Origin: Bacteroidota bacterium
GTDB lineage: Bacteria; Bacteroidota; Bacteroidia; Cytophagales; Cyclobacteriaceae
Length of the DNA: 43,986 bases
Reading direction: 5' to 3'
Assembly: GCA_023431285.1 (NCBI GenBank)
Contig: JAEYXN010000088.1
Coordinates: 1-43,986 of the forward strand
Both the position numbers and the translations under genes were made by a program. This document shows positions 33,519 through 41,502 of the stretch, in pieces. Under the pieces are notes generated by a model, which was given only the letters and a program-made list of their open reading frames with translations, ran no database searches and was not told the origin of the DNA. Numbering within the stretch: position 1 is the first letter of the stretch; every line of letters begins with the position of its first letter.

Positions 33519-34319
33519 TTAGTGAGAGTGTTCGATTGACTCGTGTTTCCTTGACACCAACTGCTGCTGAAAAACTTCCCACTCCTGCCACGCATTGCGC
33601 AATACCTCGACATCTTCCATTACACATGGATACTTGTCTTCAGGGACTTTGGGAAGCATCCCTGCTGCAAGATGCACTGAAGTAAGACCGCCAGTCCATT
33701 CGAAATGCGCAGGATCGTAAGGCTTTCTCCAGCGCCCGCCCCAACGAAGTCCGAGTTTCTCACCAGTCGTTCCAACCTTCTTCCAGAGTAATGCATTGTT
33801 CCATACGGGTTGACCCTTCACGACTGGAACCACATCCACTGCGAGGCCATACTGATGCTTGGACCGCCCACCTGTGGAGTTTGTGTATTTTTTCCCCATG
33901 GTCTTGTACTCGTTCTGTTTCGCATGGGTTCTGAAAGTCTCTACAATCGCCAGTTCTATTCCCTGCTTAGCACATCTGGAGATAAGCTCCCGAATCTTGT
34001 CGCGAAAGTATGGGTGCAACGCGTCCAGGTCAGCGATCATTGTAAGAGTCCCACGGTTCATGCCAAAGCTGTAGTTCTCAACAACAGACCACTCCTGCCA
34101 GAAGGGAACATTGCTCTCAGCAATCAGAACGTCATCCGGTATGATGAGCGTGGAATCAATAAAGATTTCGGCGATGTCGACAACGGCAGGTCCATGAAGC
34201 TCGGCGTATTCCCGGCAATCATAAGGAGCGAAAGTCAGATTTTCTTGTGAAAATGCGGTTGTCTGTAAAATAGCTAAAACGGCTGCTGCAATGCCCGCAA
34301 CCAACAGGGTCTTCTTCAT
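33519..34319 (-). CDS. Secreted M15-family peptidase (D-Ala-D-Ala carboxypeptidase/endopeptidase type)
   Basis: The 266-residue protein has a signal peptide ending AFSQ near 25 and an M15 metallopeptidase domain in its second half. The zinc ligands are seen as His155 and Asp162 in SKHQYGLAVDV and His205 in PAHFEW. The conserved VETFRTHAKQNEY segment near 126 precedes them. Members cleave peptidoglycan stem peptides; the VanY and L-alanyl-D-glutamate endopeptidase groups are both possible. The first 100 residues look like an additional substrate- or partner-binding part and match no domain I know. A His-rich end (RKHESIEHSH) closes the protein. It is single, convergent with the OmpA-family gene. 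Confidence 0.88.
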   Translation of the reverse strand: MKKTLLVAGIAAAVLAILQTTAFSQENLTFAPYDCREYAELHGPAVVDIAEIFIDSTLIIPDDVLIAESNVPFWQEWSVVENYSFGMNRGTLTMIADLDALHPYFRDKIRELISRCAKQGIELAIVETFRTHAKQNEYKTMGKKYTNSTGGRSKHQYGLAVDVVPVVKGQPVWNNALLWKKVGTTGEKLGLRWGGRWRKPYDPAHFEWTGGLTSVHLAAGMLPKVPEDKYPCVMEDVEVLRNAWQEWEVFQQQLVSRKHESIEHSH

Positions 34320-34400
34320 AATCGACTCAAAACAAACCGCAATGATATGATTTTTAAGTGATTATAAAAAACGAGATGGCGCCGGGCAGGCACGCAGGGC

Positions 34401-34429
34401 AAAAAAAATCCCGCCGAATGGGCGGGATT
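34401..34429 (-). terminator. Intrinsic terminator of the secreted-protein gene
   Basis: On the minus strand AATCCCGCC and GGCGGGATT form a 9-bp stem with a five-base loop, followed by a run of T (34406-34401). It lies about 24 bases past the stop of the gene at 34453. Confidence 0.85.
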
Positions 34430-34452
34430 CAAGTTGAATGACGTGGTAACGC

Positions 34453-35070
34453 TTACTTCGCGCTTGCGGAATCATCACTTTCCATTTCGCCTACGATCTT
34501 GTCGTAACGTGTGCGAAGAGTGGTATCTAATCCAAGTGATCCTTTTATCTTGTTATACTTCTCAGTACCAACATAGTCGGTTGCAAGATGCTCAACAGTT
34601 TCAGAGATCTTTGCAGCTCCCTCTTCTTTCATCGTTCCTACCTCTTTGATAAATGCAATCTCTTCAGGAGTAGCTTTCAATTCTTTCAGCTTTGCTTCAT
34701 CGTCAACTGCCTTGTTAAGTTGATTGTAGCGGGAGATTTTCATCTTTCCATTGGATTTGATCTTTGTTGAAATATCAGAAAGCAGTGTTTGCTTCATTAC
34801 TTCAACAGAATCCATCACCTCTGCATACTTGCGCAGATCGTCGTCTGTGATCTCATCGCTTGAACCTACTGCAGGAGATTCGGTTGTTGAACCGGTTGCC
34901 GTAGTATCGGATTGTATATCGCCGGGCTGTGATGTAGAATCAGCAGGGATGCCTTGAGAATTGTCGGGCATCGCTGATGTACTGTCAACAGCCATATTTG
35001 TAGAGTCAACCTGAGCATACACACTAACGGATGCCATCAATGTGAGCATGGCAAAAAAGATCTTCTTCAT
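34453..35070 (-). CDS. Secreted protein with low-complexity linker, DUF4168-like C-terminal part
   Basis: The 205-residue protein has a clear signal peptide (MKKIFFAMLTLMASVSVYAQ). A Ser/Thr/Asp/Gly/Pro-rich linker of about 55 residues follows (STSAMPDNS, STSQPGD, TTATGSTTES). The C-terminal part is helical and starts EITDDDLRKYAEVMDSVE, resembling the start of DUF4168 domains, with a charged amphipathic helix pattern to the end. The linker suggests a surface-exposed or periplasm-spanning spacer. Function is unknown. It has its own terminator. A second ATG six bases upstream is possible, but the signal peptide begins cleanly here. Confidence 0.7.
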   Translation of the reverse strand: MKKIFFAMLTLMASVSVYAQVDSTNMAVDSTSAMPDNSQGIPADSTSQPGDIQSDTTATGSTTESPAVGSSDEITDDDLRKYAEVMDSVEVMKQTLLSDISTKIKSNGKMKISRYNQLNKAVDDEAKLKELKATPEEIAFIKEVGTMKEEGAAKISETVEHLATDYVGTEKYNKIKGSLGLDTTLRTRYDKIVGEMESDDSASAK

Positions 35071-35228
35071 AATCATTCTGGGTTTTGTAAAATTTCGTTT
35101 GAGTATTGTGGTTTACTATGCCCACTAGAAAAATTATGCCAGCCATCATATAGACGGTGAGTTGCACTTTTCGGCCGACAGAATAATTAAAAGTGTAGAA
35201 GTATTTTCAAACTGTCCGATAACTACAC

Positions 35229-35255
35229 AAAAACGCCCGGTTGATCGCCGGGCGT
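35229..35255 (-). terminator. Intrinsic terminator of pckA
   Basis: On the minus strand ACGCCCGG and CCGGGCGT pair over 8 bp around a seven-base loop, followed by a short T run (35233-35229). It starts about 20 bases past the pckA stop codon. Confidence 0.85.
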
Positions 35256-35274
35256 CTGATAGAGTGGTCGTCAA

Positions 35275-36888
35275 TTATGCGTGAGCTTTTATTCTTGGTG
35301 CGCCAGAAAGAATCTCAGCACCCGCGTGTTCTGAAAACTCATAGAAGTTCTTCATGAATGCCTCTGCCAGGAAATGAGCTTTTTCATCGTAAGCATGCGA
35401 ATCTTTCCATGCAAGCCTCGGGTTCAACACAGTACCTGGTACACTGGAACAATACAACGGATATGCGAACCCAAACACATCATGATAGTCGTATTCCACA
35501 TCTGCGAGTTCGCCACTCAATACGCAAGAGATCAATGCGCGTGTGTATGCCAGACTGATTCGTTCACCGACGCCATATGGACCTCCCGTCCAGCCAGTGT
35601 TCACCAGCCACACGTTTACATCCGTCTCCCTCATCTTCTTCCTAAGCATGTCTGCATAAACAGTTGGATGCATTGGCATGAAGGGCGCACCAAAGCATGT
35701 AGAGAACGTCATTGTGGGTTCCGTAACTCCTGTTTCTGTACCTGCTACTTTTGCGGTGTATCCCGATATAAAATGAAACGCGGCCTGACCGGGATTTAAC
35801 CTTGCAATAGGAGGGAACACTCCGTACGCATCACAGGTAAGGAAGAATATGTGTTTTGGATTTCTCCCCATGGAGGGGCGGGCAATATTACTGATATGAT
35901 GAAGTGGATAACTAACACGCGTGTTCTCAGTTTTGCTGCCGTCCTGATAATTCACTTCATTCGTTCCCTCGTGAAAGCCAACATTCTCGAGTAATGCTCC
36001 TGTCGTGATTGCCTTGTATATATCAGGTTCCCGCTCTCCAGAGAGGTCAATCGTCTTTGCGTAACAGCCTCCTTCAAAATTGAAGATCACGTTATCGGAA
36101 GTCCATCCATGCTCGTCATCTCCGATAAGTTTACGCTTCGGATCTGTCGATAACGTCGTCTTGCCGGTACCAGAGAGTCCAAAGAAAATGCCAGTATCAC
36201 CGCGCTCTCCCATGTTCGCCGAACAGTGCATGGGCAATACATTCTTCTCATGAGGGAGTACAAAATTCAAAGCGGTAAAGACGCCTTTCTTTATTTCTCC
36301 TGTATAGGCGCTGCCGCCGATAAGAATGATCTTGCGGGAAAAATCAATTATAGAAAAGTTCTGCTGTCGTGTACCGTCAATCGCCGGGTCAGCTTTGAAA
36401 CCCGGTGCATTCAGAATAAGCCATTCAGGTTCAAAGTTAGTAAGCTCTTCTTCCGTCGGACGGAGGAACATGTTATAAACGAAGAGATTTGACCACGCGT
36501 ATTCATTGATCACGCGGATGTTCATTCTGTATCTCTCGTCGGCGCAGGCATAAGCATCGCGCACATAAAGTTCCTTCCCCTGGAAGTAGTTGATCATCCT
36601 GAAATACAGCTTCTCGAAGTTGCCGGCGTCGAAAGGGATATTAAAATTATTCCACCATACCGCGTCTCTCGTGATCTCATCCTTTACAGTAAACTTATCT
36701 TTCGGAGACCGTCCTGTGAATTCCCCGGTGTCTATCGCGATGGCGCCGGTGGACGTTTCTATAGCACCCTCGTTCTCAATGGCGATGCGCATCAACTCTT
36801 CCGGAGACAGATTCCAATGAGCGCGGCCGTGAGAAATGCCGAGCTCCCGGACCGTCGCGCTGGACGGCCGTTTTCCTAATTCTTGCAT
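35275..36888 (-). CDS. pckA: Phosphoenolpyruvate carboxykinase (ATP)
   Basis: The enzyme converts oxaloacetate and ATP to PEP, CO2 and ADP, the first committed step of gluconeogenesis, or runs in reverse during fermentation. From the ATG at 36888 it has 537 residues, close to the family's usual length. It shows TGEFTGRSPKDKF near 55, the kinase-1 P-loop GLSGTGKTTLS near 235, the metal-binding GDDEHGW and FEGGCYAKTIDLS near 265-290, and NTGWTGGPYGVGERI near 430. The longer frame starting at 36939 begins upstream of the predicted -7 box, which argues for the internal ATG. It has its own promoter and terminator and is thus monocistronic. Confidence 0.97.
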   Translation of the reverse strand: MQELGKRPSSATVRELGISHGRAHWNLSPEELMRIAIENEGAIETSTGAIAIDTGEFTGRSPKDKFTVKDEITRDAVWWNNFNIPFDAGNFEKLYFRMINYFQGKELYVRDAYACADERYRMNIRVINEYAWSNLFVYNMFLRPTEEELTNFEPEWLILNAPGFKADPAIDGTRQQNFSIIDFSRKIILIGGSAYTGEIKKGVFTALNFVLPHEKNVLPMHCSANMGERGDTGIFFGLSGTGKTTLSTDPKRKLIGDDEHGWTSDNVIFNFEGGCYAKTIDLSGEREPDIYKAITTGALLENVGFHEGTNEVNYQDGSKTENTRVSYPLHHISNIARPSMGRNPKHIFFLTCDAYGVFPPIARLNPGQAAFHFISGYTAKVAGTETGVTEPTMTFSTCFGAPFMPMHPTVYADMLRKKMRETDVNVWLVNTGWTGGPYGVGERISLAYTRALISCVLSGELADVEYDYHDVFGFAYPLYCSSVPGTVLNPRLAWKDSHAYDEKAHFLAEAFMKNFYEFSEHAGAEILSGAPRIKAHA

Positions 36889-36910
36889 ACAGTTTGGGTT
36901 AATCAGTGAG

Positions 36911-36940
36911 CAAATATATGCAATTATGAATTGTTTCAAT
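36911..36940 (-). promoter_or_regulatory. Promoter of pckA
   Basis: On the minus strand the -7 box TATATTTG (36918-36911) fits TAnnTTTG exactly, with ATTG (36940-36937) 18 bases upstream as a partial -33 element. Transcription would start a few bases downstream, giving a short leader before the ATG at 36888. Confidence 0.6.
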
Positions 36941-37230
36941 CGATTGCGCTAATGCCCGGTAGGCGCATCTCCGTTGCGGTTCAAATTCCGGGGCGGATAG
37001 AAAAAGGATGTTTTGCCAAAGCCTATTTCTCTTATAATTTTTTAATCTCTTCGTAAAAACACGAAAGATTTTTCTGCTCTGCTTTTTTTCATAAACCCAA
37101 CTCCGCGCTCATACAGAAATAGCCGCCGGGCAATACTTCTGATTTGGTAAAATAAAATTAATACGCCTATTTAGCGCCGATCCTGCTTCTGAAGGCCGGA
37201 CCAAAAAAACCTAAACTTCGCCATCTGCTG

Positions 37231-38490
37231 ATGAATCTGAATGCTCGCGTTCAGGAAATCCGCTCCGGATTTTCTCCTACTTTCTGGATTGCCAATTCCC
37301 TTGAGCTATTTGAACGTCTGGCCTTCTATGGTTCAAAAGCGATTCTGGCAGTCTTCATCGCAGAACAAGTCGGCTTGCGTGAAGATGCGAGTAGTCTTGC
37401 CGGTATCTTCACCTTCATCATCTATTTCCTTCCTATCCTCGCTGGTGTATTCGTTGATAAATACGGATTCAGAAAATCACTCATGGCGTGCTTCTTAATC
37501 TTTGCCATTGGTTACTTTCTCATCGGATTGTGCGGAATGGAAATGGGACAGGGAATCAATGAAGCCTTCGGGAAGAAGAACTTTCTTTTGTTTGCGCTGA
37601 TCTTCACTGCCGTAGGAGGTTCATTGATCAAACCTTGTATCGTAGGAACTGTAGCGTTGACATCTAAGCCCGAGACAAAAACACTGGGATTCTCGATTTA
37701 TTACTCTCTCGTAAACTTCGGTGGCTTCTTCGGACCGATTGTAGCCATGTTCGTTCGTAAGAGTCTCGGTATTGAATTCGTGCTGGTCATGTCTTCAATT
37801 ACGTCAGCGCTTATGCTTCTTGGAACCTTCCTGTTCTTCAAGGAACCTAAACCCACTAATGCCGATGCGATAGTGCATCAGACATTCTCTCAGGTATTCA
37901 GAAACATGGTTATTGTGTTCACCAACTTCAGGTTCATGACCTTCCTTGTGATATTCTCAGGTTTCTGGCTGATGTTCTGGAATGTCTTTCTGCTTGTGCC
38001 TTTTTATGGAACGGATGTCCTCAATTTCGAAAACTTTGAACTCCTTGAAACGATCGATGCACTCTGCATCATAGTACTAACGATCCCGCTATCCGCCATT
38101 GCTAAGAAACTCAAGCCAATCACAGCGATGACTGCAGGCTTTCTCATTGCCACCATGTGCTGGGTGATCATGGGAAGCTCAATAACACTCACAGCAACAG
38201 TGATCGGCATCGCAGTGTTTGCCATCGGAGAAGCACTTCAGTCACCGCGCTATTACGAGTATGTCAGCAGTCTTGCACCCAAAGGTCAGACTGGAACCTA
38301 TATGGGTTTTGCCTTTCTACCGGTAGCCTTGGGTGCTATTGGATGCGGATACCTGGCTGACTATCTGAAGAACAATCTCCTTCTCACGAACCCTTCACTC
38401 ATGTGGTTCATTGTAGCGGGAATAGGAGCGGTATCCACCGTGCTGATGATCTTATACAATATGTTCCTGGCTCCGAAAGAAGCCAATTAA
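37231..38490 (+). CDS. MFS transporter, POT (proton-dependent oligopeptide) type
   Basis: The 419-residue protein has about 12 membrane spans. The start of the first domain, ANSLELFERLAFYGSKAIL at 22-40, matches the ExxERFxYYG signature of the POT/PTR family. DKYGFRKSL near 75 is the MFS loop 2-3 motif, and ESYVSSLAPKGQTGTYMGFAF is represented near 345 as YEYVSSLAPKGQTGTYMG. POT proteins import di- and tripeptides or related nitrogen compounds with protons. The gene is followed after 10 bp by an OPT-family oligopeptide transporter gene, which supports a peptide-related role. The family's second signature is less clear, so another small substrate cannot be ruled out. Confidence 0.82.
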   Translation: MNLNARVQEIRSGFSPTFWIANSLELFERLAFYGSKAILAVFIAEQVGLREDASSLAGIFTFIIYFLPILAGVFVDKYGFRKSLMACFLIFAIGYFLIGLCGMEMGQGINEAFGKKNFLLFALIFTAVGGSLIKPCIVGTVALTSKPETKTLGFSIYYSLVNFGGFFGPIVAMFVRKSLGIEFVLVMSSITSALMLLGTFLFFKEPKPTNADAIVHQTFSQVFRNMVIVFTNFRFMTFLVIFSGFWLMFWNVFLLVPFYGTDVLNFENFELLETIDALCIIVLTIPLSAIAKKLKPITAMTAGFLIATMCWVIMGSSITLTATVIGIAVFAIGEALQSPRYYEYVSSLAPKGQTGTYMGFAFLPVALGAIGCGYLADYLKNNLLLTNPSLMWFIVAGIGAVSTVLMILYNMFLAPKEAN

Positions 38491-38500
38491 TCTTTGTACA

Positions 38501-40561
38501 ATGGAAGAAAGCAAATCATTTAAGCCATTCGTCCCACCCGAAGCAAGTGTGGCAGAGTTCACCTTCAAGTCGATCTTCTGGGGATCAGTGATGGGTATCC
38601 TCTTCGGATGCTCTACGGTGTACCTTGCACTCAAGGCAGGTCTTACCGTAACAGCTTCTATCCCAATCGCCGTAATTGCAATCACATTGGGAAGACGCGT
38701 TTTGAAGACGACCATTCTCGAGAACAACATCATTCAGACTACCGGTAGCGCCGGCGAATCGATCGCTGCCGGAGTGGTCTTCACCTTGCCGGGATTCCTT
38801 TTTCTCTCTCCTGGAGACAACGGTCAAAGCGTTGGGGATGCATACTTCAACTATCTCACTATTCTGATCCTCGCCGCCTTCGGTGGAATGCTCGGAACGC
38901 TGATGATGATCCCGCTGAGGAGATCGCTGATCGTCAAAGAGCATGGCACACTTCCATATCCTGAAGGCACTGCCTGCGGATCTGTTCTCCAGGCAGGAGA
39001 GAAGGGAGGGGTGTTCGCGCAGACGGCCTTCATTGGGATGGGCGTTGCCTTCGGGTATGCCATACTTCAGAAGCTTCTTCACGTCATTGCCGAGGTTCCA
39101 GGCTTTGTAACGAGCCAGGCCAATAAGTACTGGCCATCCGCAGCAACACGTGGTGAAATAACTCCAGAGTACCTTGGTGTCGGCTACATTATTGGTCCCA
39201 GGATATCCGGTGTGCTGGTAGCTGGTTCAGTGCTCGCGTGGTGGGCGCTCAACCCCTTACTGGCAACGCTGGTTTCCCCGGAGACTATCGCGCTTCAATT
39301 GGTGAAGCTGGGAATCCTTTCCTCCATTGATACCGCAGGAGGACCAGGAGGATGGGATCCGCAAACCCAGACCTTCGGAAGCTATGCCGATGCCATCTAT
39401 CGCGCGTATATCCGTCAAATAGGAGCCGGCGCCGTGGCCGCAGGCGGGTTTATCACATTGTTGAAAACCATCCCAACCATGGTCAGCTCTTTCAGAGACA
39501 GTATCGGTTCTCTGAAAGGAACGTCAGAGGCAAAACCCATCCGCACTGAGAATGATCTGTCATTTAAGGTTGTGGTTATCGGCAGCCTCGCGCTGATTCT
39601 TCTTACCGCATTCCTTCCTGATAACATCATCCCGGGTGATAGCATCATTCAGAAGCTCCTCATAGGATTCCTGATCGTATTGTTTGGATTCTTCTTCGTC
39701 ACTGTGTCCAGCAGGATCGTGGGACTTGTTGGAACCAGTAACAATCCCATATCCGGGATGACCATCGCGACACTGATGGGAACATGTCTGATCTTCACCA
39801 GCGTAGGATGGTCTGGAAAGCTCTATGAGCCACTCGCGCTGGTGGTTGGCGGAATGATATGTATTGCAGCAGCAAACGCCGGAGGGACGTCCCAGGATCT
39901 AAAAGCGGGGTACATCGTGGGGGCGACACCAAGGTATCAACAGCTTGCCCTCTTCATCGGAGCTATTGTATCCTCCATTGCTATCGGATGGGTTATCGCC
40001 ATTCTGGATACGCCAACTGCAGAGCTTCTTAAAGTCAACCCGGAAGCGAAGCACGCAATCGGAAGTGATCTCTTTCCTGCACCGCAGGCTACACTGATGG
40101 CAACCCTCGCCAAAGGAATTCTTTCGTTTAACCTCGACTGGCAATTTGTGATTGTCGGTGTGTTCGTTGCAGTGACCCTCGAGCTTTGCGGCATTAAAGC
40201 CCTTGCGTTTGCCATCGGATTGTACCTTCCCTTGTCCACCACACTCCCTATCTTCATGGGCGGTGCCCTTAAGGGTTACGTGGACTGGAGAGCAGAGCGC
40301 AAAGGCCAGAAGCCAGAGGAGGATGACCTGGGAAAGGGAAGTCTCTTTGCTACCGGTCTTATCGCAGGGGGCGCGCTTACCGGGGTCTTCGTCGCAATCC
40401 TGGCAGTATTTGCACCATCACTGATGGGAGCCGTCAACGCCGAACACGCGGTGCATGGGATACTGGGAGATTCGGGATATCAGCTCCTTGGAGTAGCGGC
40501 GTTCCTGGCGATGATGACGATTCTTTACAAAACAGCCGTGACAGGTAGCAAACAGCCGTAA
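38501..40561 (+). CDS. OPT-family oligopeptide transporter
   Basis: The 686-residue protein has some 15 or more hydrophobic spans. Residues 10-40 (EFTFKSIFWGSVMGILFG, TVYLALKAGLTVTASIP) and TTGSAGESIAAGVVFTLPG near 80-98 are typical of the bacterial OPT group. SNNPISGMTIATLMGT near 415 and ANAGGTSQDLKAGYIVGATPRYQQ near 455-478 are further hallmarks. OPT proteins import oligopeptides or metal chelates with protons. The gene is coupled to the POT-like gene 10 bp upstream. The last eight or so codons (AVTGSKQP) and the stop are formed by the first copies of the repeat array that follows, so the original C-terminus may have been replaced. Confidence 0.92.
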   Translation: MEESKSFKPFVPPEASVAEFTFKSIFWGSVMGILFGCSTVYLALKAGLTVTASIPIAVIAITLGRRVLKTTILENNIIQTTGSAGESIAAGVVFTLPGFLFLSPGDNGQSVGDAYFNYLTILILAAFGGMLGTLMMIPLRRSLIVKEHGTLPYPEGTACGSVLQAGEKGGVFAQTAFIGMGVAFGYAILQKLLHVIAEVPGFVTSQANKYWPSAATRGEITPEYLGVGYIIGPRISGVLVAGSVLAWWALNPLLATLVSPETIALQLVKLGILSSIDTAGGPGGWDPQTQTFGSYADAIYRAYIRQIGAGAVAAGGFITLLKTIPTMVSSFRDSIGSLKGTSEAKPIRTENDLSFKVVVIGSLALILLTAFLPDNIIPGDSIIQKLLIGFLIVLFGFFFVTVSSRIVGLVGTSNNPISGMTIATLMGTCLIFTSVGWSGKLYEPLALVVGGMICIAAANAGGTSQDLKAGYIVGATPRYQQLALFIGAIVSSIAIGWVIAILDTPTAELLKVNPEAKHAIGSDLFPAPQATLMATLAKGILSFNLDWQFVIVGVFVAVTLELCGIKALAFAIGLYLPLSTTLPIFMGGALKGYVDWRAERKGQKPEEDDLGKGSLFATGLIAGGALTGVFVAILAVFAPSLMGAVNAEHAVHGILGDSGYQLLGVAAFLAMMTILYKTAVTGSKQP

Positions 40562-40794
40562 CAAGTAGCAAGTAGCAGGTAGCAAGTATCAAACAGCCGT
40601 AACAGGTAGCAGGTAGCAGGTATCAAACAGCCGTAACAGGTCGTAGGTTGCAGTTAACAAGTAGCAGGTAACAAAGTATGAAACAGTCTTAACAGGTAGC
40701 ACGTACCAGTTACCTGTTACTTGTTAATTGTTACTTGTTACCTGTAACCTGTTACTTGTTACTTGTTACTTGTTACTTGCTACCTGCTACTTGC
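40530..40794. repeat. Heptamer repeat array in inverted arrangement
   Basis: The left part (40530-40710) is built of heptamers RCARGTA interrupted by a 13-base unit close to TCAAACAGCCGTA; AAACAGCCGT starts at 40530, 40550, 40591 and 40625. The intervals 20, 41 and 34 equal 13 plus one, four and three heptamers. The right part (40711-40794) is 12 contiguous heptamers of TACYTGY, the reverse complement. The two parts can pair in many registers. There are no unique spacers and no cas genes, so this is not CRISPR. It resembles the short tandemly repeated heptamers known from cyanobacteria only in form. Confidence 0.9.
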
Positions 40795-40834
40795 CACGTT
40801 TTTCTTATCTTCGTGAAAATTTTGTCAACCACAA

Positions 40835-41203
40835 ATGGTCATTCACACTTCGTTCCCTGACTTCGTTCTTTTCCTATACATCCACATCGCGCATCTGGAT
40901 TATTCATTTGAACCAGAGGAGTTATCGACGATCAAGAAGAAAATGGCAACCCTCTTTCCGGAAGGGACAGACCTCGAGAAGAAGTTGTACCAGGCCATCC
41001 GCGAATACAACCAGTTCGACCGTTCGAAAATTAATAAGCTTTGCGCGGAAACCCTTCGTCACTTCCGCAACGAAGGGGCTACACTTCCTTCCCAGCTCTT
41101 TGAAGACTTCAGGGATATCATCATGTCTGATGGACAGGTCCATGACTTGGAAAACCGCATTCTGACCCGTGTGCGTCAGATCGTCGAGAAGAAAACGACG
41201 TAG
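40835..41203 (+). CDS. TerB-like helical protein
   Basis: The 122-residue protein is helical. LFLYIHIAHLDYSFEPEELSTIKKKM at 12-37 and DIIMSDGQVHDLENRILTRVRQIV at 93-116 form two copies of the TerB-type pattern of an aliphatic helix, an acidic turn (LDYSFEPEE; SDGQVHDLE) and a second helix. TerB domains bind divalent metal through such acidic loops, and most family members have no proven link to tellurite. There is no signal or membrane segment. The gene lies alone between two repeat regions, each of which may insulate its transcription. Assignment to the TerB superfamily is by pattern only. Confidence 0.65.
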   Translation: MVIHTSFPDFVLFLYIHIAHLDYSFEPEELSTIKKKMATLFPEGTDLEKKLYQAIREYNQFDRSKINKLCAETLRHFRNEGATLPSQLFEDFRDIIMSDGQVHDLENRILTRVRQIVEKKTT

Positions 41204-41218
41204 CGCGAGGTGGGTCGG

Positions 41219-41424
41219 TCGGACTGCCAGACTGCCGGACAGCCTGTCAATGGTTGTTGCTTAGAACATGCGACGGATGCTCTTCGGTAATTGTTTCCTT
41301 TCCGTCTGCTAGTCGGCCAGATTGCCGGACAGCTGGTCAAAGGTCTGCTTAATATATGCGACGGGGCTCCCCGGTAAGTGCAATCCTTCCAGGATGATGT
41401 GATGTGCTACCTGTTACTTGCTAC
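41219..41424. repeat. Two diverged copies of the GC-rich repeat module plus heptamer remnants
   Basis: Copy one (about 41219-41292) and copy two (about 41312-41384) share GCCAGAnTGCCGGACAGC, then a GCTTA and ATGCGACGG segment. The same order (GCCAGACGGCC, CAGCCGGTC, CTTA, GACCGACTGCTCC) makes up the array after parC, so they are one dispersed family. Two heptamers in the TACYTGY orientation follow at 41408-41421, and another TACCTG near 41451. The rest of the gap to 41502 shows no gene. Confidence 0.7.
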
Positions 41425-41502
41425 GCGGGCGGCTCAGCGCGCCGGCGTGCTACCTGGCTTAGTGAATTCATAACAAGAGCAGCAGTCTCTCACACATAGT
41501 GC

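Noticed and set aside
40530..40794. A CRISPR array
   Set aside because: Repeats are 7 bases long and contiguous with no unique spacers, and no cas genes are nearby.
40728..41165. Plus-strand open frame beginning with a Leu/Val/Thr/Cys-rich repeat
   Set aside because: Its start is the heptamer array read as protein and the rest is the TerB-like gene read in the wrong frame.
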